Below the pieces are notes generated by a model. The model did not search any database. It was not told the DNA's origin and saw nothing but the letters and a program-made list of their open reading frames with translations. Positions 1-9,253 of a DNA stretch of 64,000 bases are shown here, piece by piece (position 1 is the first letter of the stretch; each line of letters begins with the position of its first letter). Made by a program: the position numbers and the translations under genes. Source of the stretch: Leptolyngbya sp. Heron Island J (GTDB lineage Bacteria > Cyanobacteriota > Cyanobacteriia > Phormidesmidales > Phormidesmidaceae); assembly GCF_000482245.1 (NCBI RefSeq), contig NZ_AWNH01000060.1:124001-188000 (forward strand). Reading direction: 5' to 3'.

Positions 1-129
1 GGGGTGCGGTTGAAAATCGAAGTTGAGTGCAAGGTATTGAAAGGGTTCTTAGGATGGATTATCAAAGTTGGGAACTACTATATCCAAGTTAATGAATTGC
101 AAGATAAGCTAAATGGCTTAGATTACATC

Positions 130-852
130 TCAGGGGGCAAGGCGTGCTTTCTTGAGGCGATTGCTTTCATACCAGTTTGCGATCGCAGGTACCCACGTCT
201 GAAAATGGGGCCAAATCACCTCGCACAACTTTTGTGCTTCCAGTTGTGCATCTGCTTTCCAACGCAAATCTAGTAAATGCATTAGCGAACGAACATTGGC
301 AGACATGACCCAGTGCTGGCGGACATCAAAGGGAATCAGTCCTCGGGCATGTTCTTCAGAAAAGCCTTGTTCAATACGAGTTTTATATCGCTCACAGGCT
401 GCTAAGCACCAAGCAATATCTTGCTGACGAAGGTCCTCAGTATAGGTGTACTTTTTGCCTTGCCGATCGCTATAGTCTCCAACCGGTCGTAGATAAAATA
501 CTTCTTCAACAGTGCGTTTACCGGCTACAACATCCAAAATACGGGAACCTGTGTAGCGAAAAGACTGAACATCAAAGGAAATGCCCACCCGGTGGGTGCG
601 TATCTGCTGCATTGTAGAGTGGGGTAACCAACCGCAATTTAGTACAATCTGCGGATGTTCCAAGGGGCCATAGTGTCCTCGTCCACCCCTGAGCAAGTTG
701 CGAATTACCAGTTCGCCGCATTTTTCTTCAGATGGCCAGTCGTGCCGCTCATTCCACACAAATCCTTCCGCATAGTCTTGGTGCATGGCAGCATAAATGG
801 TCTGCTGAGGATTTGGTGTTTGAGAAATAACTTCGACAGTAAACCGATGCAT
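130..852 (-). CDS. thyX: Flavin-dependent thymidylate synthase ThyX
   Basis: Makes dTMP from dUMP using methylene-tetrahydrofolate, with FAD and NADPH as reductants (family knowledge). The ThyX signature is visible as THRVGISFDVQSFR near residues 86-99, a variant of the RHRxxSxxxxSxR FAD/dUMP-binding motif. The family's C-terminal helical part follows (FDVRQHWVMSANVRSLMHLL). Length of about 240 residues is normal. An in-frame TTG lies two codons upstream at 858, but the ATG at 852 is preferred. No thyA-type gene is seen in the window. The gene stands alone, and the next minus-strand gene upstream is the GTPase ending at 1086. Confidence 0.93.
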   Translation of the reverse strand: MHRFTVEVISQTPNPQQTIYAAMHQDYAEGFVWNERHDWPSEEKCGELVIRNLLRGGRGHYGPLEHPQIVLNCGWLPHSTMQQIRTHRVGISFDVQSFRYTGSRILDVVAGKRTVEEVFYLRPVGDYSDRQGKKYTYTEDLRQQDIAWCLAACERYKTRIEQGFSEEHARGLIPFDVRQHWVMSANVRSLMHLLDLRWKADAQLEAQKLCEVIWPHFQTWVPAIANWYESNRLKKARLAP

Positions 853-1085
853 GGGCAATCGCTGAAAGGACTTGTTGTAAGGAAAACGTTAATGATTACA
901 CGAGCTCCTTGGAGACCATTTACTGGCAATTAACTTACCGATAAATAGTTAACCGGTATAGTCTATCGGTAGAGGAGCATCAGCTCAAGACAGTCTGTCA
1001 ATACGTGTATTTTCCTGAAACTAAGTGACAAAAATCAGGTTTGAACCAGGTAAGTATTATCAAATACTTACACATTGAAACAAAA

Positions 1086-2507
1086 CTATCCTCGTCTGAG
1101 TTTCTGCTGTAGTTCATGCTTAAGGCGAGCCATGATAGAAGCCTCGTCTAAGTTATCGATAATTTGAGCGATAGCTGCTTTGGGGCTCTGGTCTCCCCAG
1201 CTAGCTCCATTTACCAAGTAAGTCCTGGTAACCTGGCCGATGGCAATTGTGGCAAAACCGGCCACAGTTGCTTGGGTAAGGGCAACAGAAAAATAAGGTG
1301 CCAGGCTAAGACCTCCTGTTGCTAGGCCAGCAGCTCCCAAAATGCCCTTTAAAGAACTAAGTCCCAGGGTGATCAACAATTCGCTAACAGAAAGGCTGCC
1401 GGTTGCGATCGCAATTGTCTTTAAAAGCTTGAGTGACTCCTGCTGAGTCATAGGTAGTCCATATAGTCTGGATAGACTGACCACTAAGCCTAGGTCTACT
1501 GTGACTCCGCCAAAGACATCAGCTAGTAATACCGGATTAATTGCCACTGCGATCGCTTTAGTCAGCGCAGTTTGCCAGATTAGATCATCAGCACGCCGCT
1601 GACGAATTTCTAACTTGCGTGCGACGAGTTTGGCTTGCACATCATCTGTGTACAACAAGGTATTCAGCGCAATCAGCGCTTTCCCTTCCCGTGCTAGTAC
1701 ATCTAAGATTTTAAGTTTGAGCGCCTGAATATCCGGTGTCCCTCGGGTCCGTCGACGCTGCCGAGTGCCATCGGCCTTTTGTATAACGGTGCTGCTGAGC
1801 GGTGCAGCCGCTGCCAACACAATATCCTCTGACAAAATGCTCAGGGGAGCCACTCGCTGTTGAATTTTTTCTATTAGTAATGCTTGTTCATCTGGAGAAT
1901 ACTGATCAGCTTTGTTGAGGACGAGCAAAATAGGTTTACCTACCTGGCGTAACCAGCTCAGAGCGTCATATTCTACCTGAGTTAAATCAGCTGCAATGAC
2001 AAATAAGATTAAATCGCTTTGCTGGGCTACGCGTTCTGCCAGGAGCTGACTTTGTTCGCCACCAACTTCATCAATGCCGGGGGTATCAATTAGCTCAACT
2101 TGAGCCCTGGTTTTGCCAGTGGCATCAGCCAGGGCGACCCGTTGAATTGAGCTGTTGTCAGGAACTTGCCAGCCGACACTGGCGATATCCTGGGTGACGC
2201 CATGAAGGGGACCTGTGATAAAAATTGGTTGACCAACTAAAGCGTTTAGTAACGATGACTTACCCCGACCCACCATCCCAAAGACAGCCAGGTGTAACGT
2301 TCCCTGCTCTAGCTTCTGTTGCAGACCAAGTAAGTTGTCAATTTCAGGCTGTAACCCCTCGCGTTCTCGAGGGGTTAAGTCCAGGTGTTCAATGACCTGT
2401 TTCAAACTAGCTTGAGCCTGCCCGTAATAAAGCTCGGCCGCAATCTGGTCAAACTCTGCCAGGTTATCGGAGGATAGCTCTGATGGTAAATCAGACAAAT
2501 TAGTCAA
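1086..2507 (-). CDS. GTP-binding protein with DUF697-like C-terminus
   Basis: Dynamin/Era-like GTPase. The P-loop GMVGRGKSS lies near residues 77-85, the G3 motif DTPGID near 141-146 and the G4 motif NKAD near 198-201. The C-terminal third is hydrophobic, rich in Gly and Ala (SLSVSELLITLGLSSLKGIL), and resembles the DUF697 membrane-associated domain that follows such GTPases in cyanobacteria. A role in membrane or envelope homeostasis is only inferred. The first codon is TTG at 2507. An in-frame stop lies a few codons upstream and no ATG occurs before the P-loop, so a TTG start is probable. It is monocistronic as far as can be seen, divergent from the YbjN-like gene. Confidence 0.8.
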   Translation of the reverse strand: MTNLSDLPSELSSDNLAEFDQIAAELYYGQAQASLKQVIEHLDLTPREREGLQPEIDNLLGLQQKLEQGTLHLAVFGMVGRGKSSLLNALVGQPIFITGPLHGVTQDIASVGWQVPDNSSIQRVALADATGKTRAQVELIDTPGIDEVGGEQSQLLAERVAQQSDLILFVIAADLTQVEYDALSWLRQVGKPILLVLNKADQYSPDEQALLIEKIQQRVAPLSILSEDIVLAAAAPLSSTVIQKADGTRQRRRTRGTPDIQALKLKILDVLAREGKALIALNTLLYTDDVQAKLVARKLEIRQRRADDLIWQTALTKAIAVAINPVLLADVFGGVTVDLGLVVSLSRLYGLPMTQQESLKLLKTIAIATGSLSVSELLITLGLSSLKGILGAAGLATGGLSLAPYFSVALTQATVAGFATIAIGQVTRTYLVNGASWGDQSPKAAIAQIIDNLDEASIMARLKHELQQKLRRG

Positions 2508-2667
2508 CGTACGGTTCTTTACCTAATATTGCAGGCTCTATCAGTTTAGTCTGGGCTGGGCTGCAGCGACATTATCGAGAAACTTTTACGCAGGAAAACA
2601 TAGGTGAGAGAATGTTGTCTGGATGATGCTCAACATCTCCCCAAGTTGTGAATCTTGCTGCTACTCC

Positions 2668-3129
2668 ATGGATTTTCAAAGTTCAGCTCAGAAAACTTGC
2701 TACGATCGTATTGCTCCCTGGATGGATGAGCTATTTGGGGAGGCGACAGTAGCCTTTGAAGATGAGCCCCTCTTTATTATTACGATTGGGTCTGCAGTAG
2801 CGTCTACTCGTGTAGTGCCTTGGGGAGAAAATGAGGCGTTGATTACGACTCGTTCCTATGTGGTCACGGATGTGGATGCGACCTCAGAGCTGACTTACTA
2901 CTTATTGCGGGCAAATGACAATATTTTGTTTGGTCGTTTTGCCCTAGATAGTGAAGACGATATTGTCTTTGAGCACAGTCTGGTAGGCTCCACATGCGAT
3001 CGCATCGAACTGAAGCATTCCGTCACTACGGTCGTCCGTCTTGCCGACGACTATGATGATGAGATCGTTGCTCGCTGGGGAGGAAAACGGGCTCTCGATC
3101 GTTGGGCTTCACCCGATTCTAGGGGCTGA
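2668..3129 (+). CDS. YbjN / T3SS chaperone-like domain protein
   Basis: A small acidic protein resembling the cyanobacterial YbjN-domain (type III secretion chaperone-like fold) family. Conserved-looking stretches are PWGENEALITTRSYVV, FEHSLVGSTCDRIEL and the C-terminal EIVARWGGKRALDRW. Function is unknown; relatives are thought to be peptide-binding chaperone-like proteins. The open frame reaches up to an ATG at 2623, but the homologous part begins at the ATG at 2668 (MDFQSS), so that start is chosen; neither has a strong ribosome binding site. The gene is followed by a bidirectional terminator shared with convergent ugd. Confidence 0.65.
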   Translation: MDFQSSAQKTCYDRIAPWMDELFGEATVAFEDEPLFIITIGSAVASTRVVPWGENEALITTRSYVVTDVDATSELTYYLLRANDNILFGRFALDSEDDIVFEHSLVGSTCDRIELKHSVTTVVRLADDYDDEIVARWGGKRALDRWASPDSRG

Positions 3130-3250
3130 ACTACAGGGGGGTGATTTCTTAGCATCGCATATGAAGGGTTCATCAGGGCAATTTTTATCAGGACAATTTA
3201 GAGTCCTAAAGCTTTTCTACTTCAAGCATTTCCCTCGACAAACAAAAAAA

Positions 3251-3277
3251 GGGGCGTTGAACCAACGTCCCTTTTTT
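3251..3277. terminator. Bidirectional intrinsic terminator
   Basis: Stem 3251-3259 pairs with 3263-3271 (GGGGCGTTG with CAACGTCCC, one G-U), with a 3-nt loop. It is flanked by an A-run on the left and a T-run on the right, so it can act on both strands. It sits between the convergent YbjN-like gene and ugd. Confidence 0.8.
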
Positions 3278-3331
3278 CAATTTCTCAGCTACGCAAAAAA
3301 AAATGACGGCGAAGTTGTGCCGCGCCGTTTT

Positions 3332-4711
3332 CTAATGACCTACCCCAATATAAGTAAAGCCACTGTCTTCCAATGCCTTGCGGTCTAGGAAGTTGCGGCC
3401 ATCAATCAAGTTGGGGGTGTTCATGAGTCCAGCCATCTTACCGTAGTCTAAATCCTTAAACTGTTTCCAGTCGGTTACTAATACCAACGCATCGCAACCA
3501 TCGGCCAGACGCTCAACATCAGTTTCTACAATCACACCGGTCATGCCATTACGCATGCCGCTTTGGGACACGATTGGGTCATAGGCCTTAACCTTTGCAC
3601 CGAGACGATTCAAGTGCTCAATTAAGATCAAAGATGGTGCATCGCGCATGTCGTCTGTGTCGGGCTTGAAGGTGAGACCCAGCAGGCCAATAGTTTTACC
3701 TTTGAGGATTTTTAGTGCCTGCTGCAGCTTCTCAAGGGAAAGCAGTCGCTGCCGTGTATTGACGTCAATGGTTGCTCTGAGGAGCTGAGCTTCGTAGCCG
3801 TAGTCATCAGCGGTATGCAAGAGCGCCGATACGTCCTTGGGAAAACAAGAACCGCCCCAGCCAATGCCTGCTTGCAGAAACTTGTTACCAATGCGGGAAT
3901 CAAGGCCAATACCCTGGGCAACTTGGACGACATCAGCACCGACACGATCGCAAATATTTGCCACCTCATTGATAAAGCTAATCTTCGTTGCCAAAAAGGC
4001 ATTAGAGGCATACTTAACCATTTCGGCTGAGCTGAGGTCAGTAACCAAAATGGGTACTTGAGGGGCCGCTTGATCTTCAGCAAACTTACGTTCAACGATG
4101 GGCTCATAGAGCTCTTTCATCATGGCAATAGCCTTAGGATTGCTACCACCTAAAACAATCCGATCAGGGTTAAAGGTGTCATAAACCGCTGACCCCTCAC
4201 GGAGAAACTCAGGATTGCTAACGACATCAAACATGGGAGCTTCAGGTTTGCTTGCTGGTGCGCCTGCGCCTACGGGGACTTGCTGGCGTTCAGCAATGCC
4301 ATCCATGACAATCATGCGTACCCAGTCACCCGAACCAATGGGCACTGTAGACTTGTTGACAATTACCTTGTAACCGCCGTCTAGGTGTTCACCAATACCC
4401 CGAGCAACCGCCTCGACATAGCGAGTGTCGCTTTCCCCTGTTGGTAAAGGAGGGGTGCCCACTGCGATAAACAAAATATCACCATGGGATACACCTGCTG
4501 CTAGGTCAGTTGTAAATGTAAGACGCTTAGCTTCCATGGAGGATTGCATCAGTTCAGACAGCCCTGGTTCAAAAATAGGGGACTGCCCTGACTGCATCAG
4601 CTTGACTTTTTCCTCGTTGTTATCAACGCAAATAACATCGTGACCAATATGAGATAGGCATACGCCCGTTACTAAGCCAACATAGCCTGTACCAATAACG
4701 CAAACACGCAT
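3332..4711 (-). CDS. ugd: UDP-glucose 6-dehydrogenase
   Basis: Oxidises UDP-glucose to UDP-glucuronate with two NAD+. The Rossmann motif GTGYVG is at residues 7-12, the central family segment SNPEFLREGSA is near 165-175, and the catalytic cysteine is Cys289 in GWGGSCFPKD. The C-terminal UDP-binding domain contains GLTFKPDTDDMRDAPS. Length (459) is usual. The start at 4711 has a good AGGAG ribosome binding site. It lies 152 bp downstream of uxs on the same strand, so the two probably supply UDP-glucuronate and UDP-xylose to extracellular polysaccharide synthesis. Its product is the substrate of the upstream enzyme. Confidence 0.95.
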   Translation of the reverse strand: MRVCVIGTGYVGLVTGVCLSHIGHDVICVDNNEEKVKLMQSGQSPIFEPGLSELMQSSMEAKRLTFTTDLAAGVSHGDILFIAVGTPPLPTGESDTRYVEAVARGIGEHLDGGYKVIVNKSTVPIGSGDWVRMIVMDGIAERQQVPVGAGAPASKPEAPMFDVVSNPEFLREGSAVYDTFNPDRIVLGGSNPKAIAMMKELYEPIVERKFAEDQAAPQVPILVTDLSSAEMVKYASNAFLATKISFINEVANICDRVGADVVQVAQGIGLDSRIGNKFLQAGIGWGGSCFPKDVSALLHTADDYGYEAQLLRATIDVNTRQRLLSLEKLQQALKILKGKTIGLLGLTFKPDTDDMRDAPSLILIEHLNRLGAKVKAYDPIVSQSGMRNGMTGVIVETDVERLADGCDALVLVTDWKQFKDLDYGKMAGLMNTPNLIDGRNFLDRKALEDSGFTYIGVGH

Positions 4712-4786
4712 ATAAATACTCCTTACTTAAAAGATAAATCCGGTGAAACTAGTCCCAGGAAATTACTATGTTTCCTAAGTTCAAGG

Positions 4787-4814
4787 GGTTCTCGGCACTG
4801 CTGTGCCGAGAACC
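4787..4814. repeat. Perfect 12-bp inverted repeat, 4-nt loop
   Basis: Arms GGTTCTCGGCAC (4787-4798) and its exact complement (4803-4814) surround TGCT. It lies between uxs and ugd and has no T-run on either side, so it is more likely a dispersed palindromic repeat or an RNA-processing hairpin than a full terminator. Confidence 0.75.
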
Positions 4815-4863
4815 AACGTCAGAATTCAGAGAAGCGTTTCAACTGCGACCTCAGCACAATCCA

Positions 4864-5835
4864 TTAAGAAGATGATTTTGCTACTGTTGGTACCGCCAGT
4901 TTACCCGCTGCTTCAAGACGAGCTTTAAAGTCAGCGATAGTTAACTCCAGTCCTTCTTTGAGGGGGACTGTCGGTTCCCAATCCAGCATAGCTTTAGCCT
5001 TGGTAATGTCAGGCTGACGACGGCGTGGATCATCTTGAGGTAAAGGTTCAAACTTCAGCTCAGCATCGGGGTTAATCATCTTCTGAACGGATTGAGCCAG
5101 CTCTAGGATGGTGTATTCACCTGGGTTACCCAGGTTCATAGGTCCGATATAGTCACTATTCATCAAGCGGATAAAGCCTTCCACTAAATCAGAAACGTAG
5201 CAGAAACTCCGGGTTTGAGACCCATCACCATAAACAGTCAGGGGAACACCCTGTAATGCTTGCACAATAAAGTTGCTGACCACACGACCATCGTTTTCTA
5301 GCATGCGAGGCCCGTAGGTATTAAAAATGCGGACGACGCGGATATCGACGTCATTTTGGCGATGGTAATCAAAGGCGAGGGTTTCAGCAACTCGCTTACC
5401 TTCGTCGTAACAGCTGCGAATACCAATAGTGTTAACACTACCCCGGTATTCTTCAGGCTGAGGATGAACTTCAGGATCACCGTAAACTTCAGACGTAGAT
5501 GCCAGGAAAAAACGAGCCTTGACGCGCTTGGCCAGTCCCAACATATTGAGTGTGCCCATCACATTAGTTTTGATGGTTTTTACCGGGTTGTACTGATAGT
5601 GAACCGGTGAAGCAGGACAGGCTAAATGATAAATCTGATCGACTTCTAAACGAATTGGCTCTGTGACATCGTGACGAATTAGCTCAAAACGAGGGTGATT
5701 CAACCACTGCACAACATTTTGCTTACGGCCTGTATAGAAATTATCCAGGCAGATAACCTCATGATCATCTGCCATTAAACGATCAATCAGATGAGAACCA
5801 ATGAAACCGGCTCCACCGGTAACTAAAATTCGCAT
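4864..5835 (-). CDS. uxs: UDP-glucuronate decarboxylase (UDP-xylose synthase)
   Basis: Extended short-chain dehydrogenase/reductase that decarboxylates UDP-glucuronate to UDP-xylose. The NAD-binding motif GGAGFIG is at residues 7-13, STSEVYGD is near 113-120, and the catalytic pair is Tyr143 and Lys147 in [16 protein letters not shown] and the R/N-rich IFNTYGPRM segment are typical of UXS rather than of dTDP-glucose dehydratase. Length (323) is usual. It is upstream of ugd on the same strand, giving a two-step route from UDP-glucose to UDP-xylose. A related UDP-sugar epimerase/dehydratase is the main alternative, but the motifs favour UXS. Confidence 0.88.
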   Translation of the reverse strand: MRILVTGGAGFIGSHLIDRLMADDHEVICLDNFYTGRKQNVVQWLNHPRFELIRHDVTEPIRLEVDQIYHLACPASPVHYQYNPVKTIKTNVMGTLNMLGLAKRVKARFFLASTSEVYGDPEVHPQPEEYRGSVNTIGIRSCYDEGKRVAETLAFDYHRQNDVDIRVVRIFNTYGPRMLENDGRVVSNFIVQALQGVPLTVYGDGSQTRSFCYVSDLVEGFIRLMNSDYIGPMNLGNPGEYTILELAQSVQKMINPDAELKFEPLPQDDPRRRQPDITKAKAMLDWEPTVPLKEGLELTIADFKARLEAAGKLAVPTVAKSSS

Positions 5836-6189
5836 AATACTTTTGAACTAGTAAAGCACTAATATGTAGTCTGCATTTGTTGCTAAGGCTAGAACGTGGT
5901 TCATAGCGTTAGATAGGTAGACGTAGTTTTGCGAGCATGTTCGCAAATTATAAAGACCAATCCTTTAATCAGTGCTTTGATATTATCGCTAGCCGTCTTA
6001 AAGGTGCTGTGACCATAAAACACCCGTAGTATTTCTGCAATTTAACAAAGTTTGCTAATTAAACAATCGCCTCAAATCAGCGTTCACTACAACTTCAAAT
6101 CCTTTTTACAGGAATACCCAAAATTTGACTGTAAGTTACCAAGTGCTTGAATTTGCAAGCACATCGGCTGAGCACAAGGCTTGATTTGT
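5836..6189. other. Intergenic region upstream of uxs, with a short inverted repeat
   Basis: No coding signal is seen. The one structured element is TTTGCGA (5928-5934) paired with TCGCAAA (5941-5947) around a 6-nt spacer, about 95 bp upstream of uxs. It could be an operator or part of the uxs leader. The rest is AT-rich and has no recognisable motif. Confidence 0.3.
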
Positions 6190-6612
6190 CTAGAGTTTGG
6201 CTAAGACATCTAGGTCAGTTTTAACCCAGTCGATCCCTGAGCGGCTACCCTGACGCGTATAAATATCGCTAGCTGCGACGAAATCAGCTGCGGCATCTTG
6301 TTTTTTGGCTAAATTTGCTTGGGCACGGGCACGGTTGTGAAAGGCTTCAGCCAGTGTGGGTTCATGGTCAATGACTTTTGTGAAGCATTCAATAGCTCGG
6401 CTGTAGGCTTTTTCTCGGTAGGCCCATATCCCTTGGTTAAATTGATGACGTGCTGCGCCACCGATAGGGGTAGATAAGTCGGTAATTGGTGTTGTAAAGG
6501 GAATATTTTGGCCTAAAGGTCGGAGAATAGAAACTGCGATCGCACCACCACCAATGCCCAAAATTCCTATCATTACAGCGATTACCACCCAGCCATTATT
6601 TGAAATTTCCAT
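6190..6612 (-). CDS. Membrane-anchored TPR protein
   Basis: Short protein (140 residues). One N-terminal membrane segment (VVIAVMIGILGIGGGAIAV, residues 9-27) is followed by about two tetratricopeptide units (RHQFNQGIWAYREKAYSRAI and LAEAFHNRARAQANLAKKQD). The soluble part probably faces the periplasm or lumen and binds a protein partner. An AAGGA sequence precedes the ATG at 6612. No specific function can be assigned, and it is not clearly in an operon. Confidence 0.6.
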   Translation of the reverse strand: MEISNNGWVVIAVMIGILGIGGGAIAVSILRPLGQNIPFTTPITDLSTPIGGAARHQFNQGIWAYREKAYSRAIECFTKVIDHEPTLAEAFHNRARAQANLAKKQDAAADFVAASDIYTRQGSRSGIDWVKTDLDVLAKL

Positions 6613-7004
6613 AATTCCTTATAAAGCTAACTAAAGCCTGACTTTTCCAGTAATATCTGCTGATGCTTGCTAAAATCCTGTTTTGTCGATGGGATCTATG
6701 AAAAGGGTTTATGAAGTCCTACAGGTCGCATAAATGTTTAACCGTCTACGGCGATTCCGCTCCACTATATTGCCAGTAGCTTTATCGAATCTTCATTTTT
6801 AATGTTGGTCAAGTATTTGCAGGTGTGTACGCAGAGCCTTACGCTAAAATGCTCGTAAATTTGAACAATTTGTGGATACTGCGATCGCTACTTGCTAAAA
6901 TTTCATGAGGTTCGTTCCAGGCAGTTTGGTTAGCAACAGGGCCAGCAGCCTAGTTTAGAGAATTCGTCATTACGCTCAGCTATCGACTATTTAGAGGATA
7001 GTTA
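6613..7004. other. Intergenic region between divergent genes
   Basis: 392 bp between the divergent TPR and DUF4058 genes, so it should carry both promoters. One HIP1 octamer lies near 6882. No hairpin, repeat or coding frame stood out. Confidence 0.3.
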
Positions 7005-7871
7005 ATGCCTGATATGTTTCCCGGCATGAACCCTTATTTAGAACATCCCGACCTTTGGCCTGAAATTCATCCGCCACTTATTAGCGCGTTGGCCAGGCTG
7101 CTGCAAGAGGATGTGTCTGAACGATACAGTGTCCTTGTACGTCAACGCGTCTATCGTGTTAGCGGTGAAGACAGCCTTGTTGTGGGGCAACTGGCCCATG
7201 AGCAGCCCAATCATATTGCAAAAGCAAACGGTTCAAAAGCAAACGGTTCATCCGATTCCTCCTCACAACCAATTCCAACCTATATTGCTGTTCCTCAAAC
7301 TATCAAGGAAGACTACATCGAGATTGTTGACTGTCAAATTGGTAGGACAGTCACCATTATCGAAGTCCTGACGCCTCAAAAAAAACGTCCTGGACGTGGT
7401 CGTGAAAGTTATGAACAACGCTGTGAAGCTATTTTTGGGAGTGATACCCACTTTGTTGAAATAGATTTATTGAGGGGCTGGGAACCAATATCTGCCTATG
7501 CTCCTGGTAATGTTGATTATCGCGTGTTGGTTAGCCGTAGTGATCAGCGTCCTAAGGCAGATCTGTATGCATGGCAAGTCAATGCTCCAATTCCACCCTT
7601 GATGCTCCCCTTAAACTGTTCTCAAGAGGATGCAGATGCCCAAGCCTATTGCACTGTTGATCTCAAACGTGCCCTTGATGAGGTCTGTATTGAGTCTGCC
7701 TGCAGTTCCTTAATCGATTATGACCGCGCCCCGATTCCGCCCCTGCCACCTGAGGCGAATCAATGGTTGACAACTTTATTGGAGCAATCAGGACTGCGAC
7801 AATCGAGCCAAAGCACAAACCTATATGATGAAGAAAAACTCAAACAACGTAGTGCATATCTGCAGGCATGA
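7005..7871 (+). CDS. DUF4058 family protein
   Basis: Begins MPDMFPGMNPYLEHPDLWP, the characteristic start of DUF4058, a family abundant in cyanobacteria with no established function. The segment IIEVLTPQKKRPGRGR followed by FVEIDLLRG resembles the E-V-L-S-P-x-N-K core of Uma2-like restriction-endonuclease folds; that is inference from pattern only. A short duplicated KANGS KANGS linker near residues 74-83 is coded by a 15-bp direct repeat. The start has a clear AGAGGA site. Its stop overlaps the start of the hydrolase gene by 4 bp (ATGA), so the two are translationally coupled. Confidence 0.8.
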   Translation: MPDMFPGMNPYLEHPDLWPEIHPPLISALARLLQEDVSERYSVLVRQRVYRVSGEDSLVVGQLAHEQPNHIAKANGSKANGSSDSSSQPIPTYIAVPQTIKEDYIEIVDCQIGRTVTIIEVLTPQKKRPGRGRESYEQRCEAIFGSDTHFVEIDLLRGWEPISAYAPGNVDYRVLVSRSDQRPKADLYAWQVNAPIPPLMLPLNCSQEDADAQAYCTVDLKRALDEVCIESACSSLIDYDRAPIPPLPPEANQWLTTLLEQSGLRQSSQSTNLYDEEKLKQRSAYLQA

Positions 7872-8767
7872 TTGGCCAGACCATTATTAATAAACCCGTT
7901 AATTTAGCTGATTTGACCTGGAATTGGCGAGGCTATGATATTCATTACACTGTTGAGGGATATGGTACCCCTCTATTGCTGATCCATGGTTTCGGAGCAT
8001 CTATCGGACATTGGCGTAACAATATTCCTGTTTTAGCAGCGGCAGGCTATCGGGTCTATGCGCTGGATCTATTAGGATTTGGGCGGTCTGAAAAGCCAGC
8101 CCTGGATTACTCACTGGATCTTTGGGAAGGTTTGCTACGAGACTTCTGGCAACATCATATTCGGGTGCCGACAGTCTTTATTGGTAACTCCATTGGCGGT
8201 TTGCTGGCTCTGATGACTTTAGCCAACTCTCCTGACATGGCGCGAGGTGGAGTTTTGCTGAACTGTGCTGGCAGTCTTAATCATCGCCCCGAAGACTTAC
8301 CTCGGCTCCTCAGTGTTGTGATGGGAGTGTTTGGCAAAATAGTGAGCATGCCAATTATGGGACCGCTGATTTTTAATCAAGTACGTCAGCGATTCCGTAT
8401 TCGCGGTGCTCTAAAGCAAGTTTACGGCAATCGTGATGCGATTACCCCTGAATTAGTAGAGATGCTTTATCGTCCTTCCTGTGATGTCGGGGCTCAAAAA
8501 GTTTTTGCTTCGATTTTGACTGCACCGCCGGGACCGCGCCCTAGCCAGTTACTGCCTAACATTCAGCATCCGCTATTGGTGCTGTGGGGTGAAACTGACC
8601 CTTGGACACCGATTCAGGGAGCTAAGCTTTATCAAACTATGGCTGACGACTCCAATCAATCCGTCACTTTTCACTCTATTCCAGACACGGGTCACTGCCC
8701 CCATGATGAGCGTCCGGAGGTGGTAAATGAACTAGTACTTGAATGGTTGAGTGCTCACAACATCTGA
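7868..8767 (+). CDS. Alpha/beta hydrolase
   Basis: Alpha/beta-fold hydrolase with the full catalytic set: oxyanion motif HGFGAS near residue 40, nucleophile Ser in GNSIGG near 112, Asp in GETDPW near 241 and His in DTGHCPHDERP near 277. Substrate is unknown. The GNSIGGLLALM surround resembles cyanobacterial and plastid enzymes of the pheophytinase / haloalkane-dehalogenase-like group, but that does not fix the reaction. It overlaps DUF4058 by 4 bp. Confidence 0.78.
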   Translation: MIGQTIINKPVNLADLTWNWRGYDIHYTVEGYGTPLLLIHGFGASIGHWRNNIPVLAAAGYRVYALDLLGFGRSEKPALDYSLDLWEGLLRDFWQHHIRVPTVFIGNSIGGLLALMTLANSPDMARGGVLLNCAGSLNHRPEDLPRLLSVVMGVFGKIVSMPIMGPLIFNQVRQRFRIRGALKQVYGNRDAITPELVEMLYRPSCDVGAQKVFASILTAPPGPRPSQLLPNIQHPLLVLWGETDPWTPIQGAKLYQTMADDSNQSVTFHSIPDTGHCPHDERPEVVNELVLEWLSAHNI

Positions 8768-8803
8768 GTGTTGTGTTCTCTATCCTTGATTGGCTGATGG
8801 CTC

Positions 8804-9253
8804 CTAGATTAAAGAATTTTCGTCTATCACAAATATTGTGAGATGCTTATCTTTATGCGGGATAACAGCTACATGGCTGGCGATGTTCAGGGTGTCAGAT
8901 TGACGATAGGGGTCTGGTAAGGCTCTAATCTGTTTGTGCTGAATGTCCATCAGGTTAGGGGACGTTATGACTGGGATGGCTAATAGATCACCTGTTTGAG
9001 GTTTTATCAGCACAAAATATCCTGGCTCATCCGCTAGGGGGGTATTGAAAAGCTTGCGATGTAAGTCAATGACGACAGCAGTGTGCTCGCCTATATGGGT
9101 TAATCCTGTGTAGCCTAGTCCGCTGCTGTGGATTTGGGAACGGTTGACAATTTTGTAAACTGTCTCAATCCGACAAGCAAGGGTTAGCTGACCTAGACTC
9201 ATGACAATGAGCTTCAAGGTATTTAGGGAGTTGACAGGTGCTCTAATATTCAT
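8804..9253 (-). CDS. CheW-like protein, last gene of the chemotaxis-type operon
   Basis: A 149-residue protein with a CheW-like fold pattern: LTLACRIETVYKIV, GLGYTGLTHIGEHTAVVIDLHRKL and a central FVLIKPQTGDLLAIPV strand pair. CheW domains bridge receptor and CheA. The start overlaps the cheA stop by 4 bp (ATGA), so it is co-translated with cheA. It is divergent from the usual CheW, and the operon already carries another CheW gene at 15472-15978. It may have a specialised adaptor role. Confidence 0.65.
   Translation of the reverse strand: MNIRAPVNSLNTLKLIVMSLGQLTLACRIETVYKIVNRSQIHSSGLGYTGLTHIGEHTAVVIDLHRKLFNTPLADEPGYFVLIKPQTGDLLAIPVITSPNLMDIQHKQIRALPDPYRQSDTLNIASHVAVIPHKDKHLTIFVIDENSLI

Noticed and set aside
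4..273. Plus-strand frame at the left window edge
   Set aside because: It overlaps the 3' half of its length with thyX on the opposite strand and has no recognisable motif. The first 129 bp carry no other supported feature.
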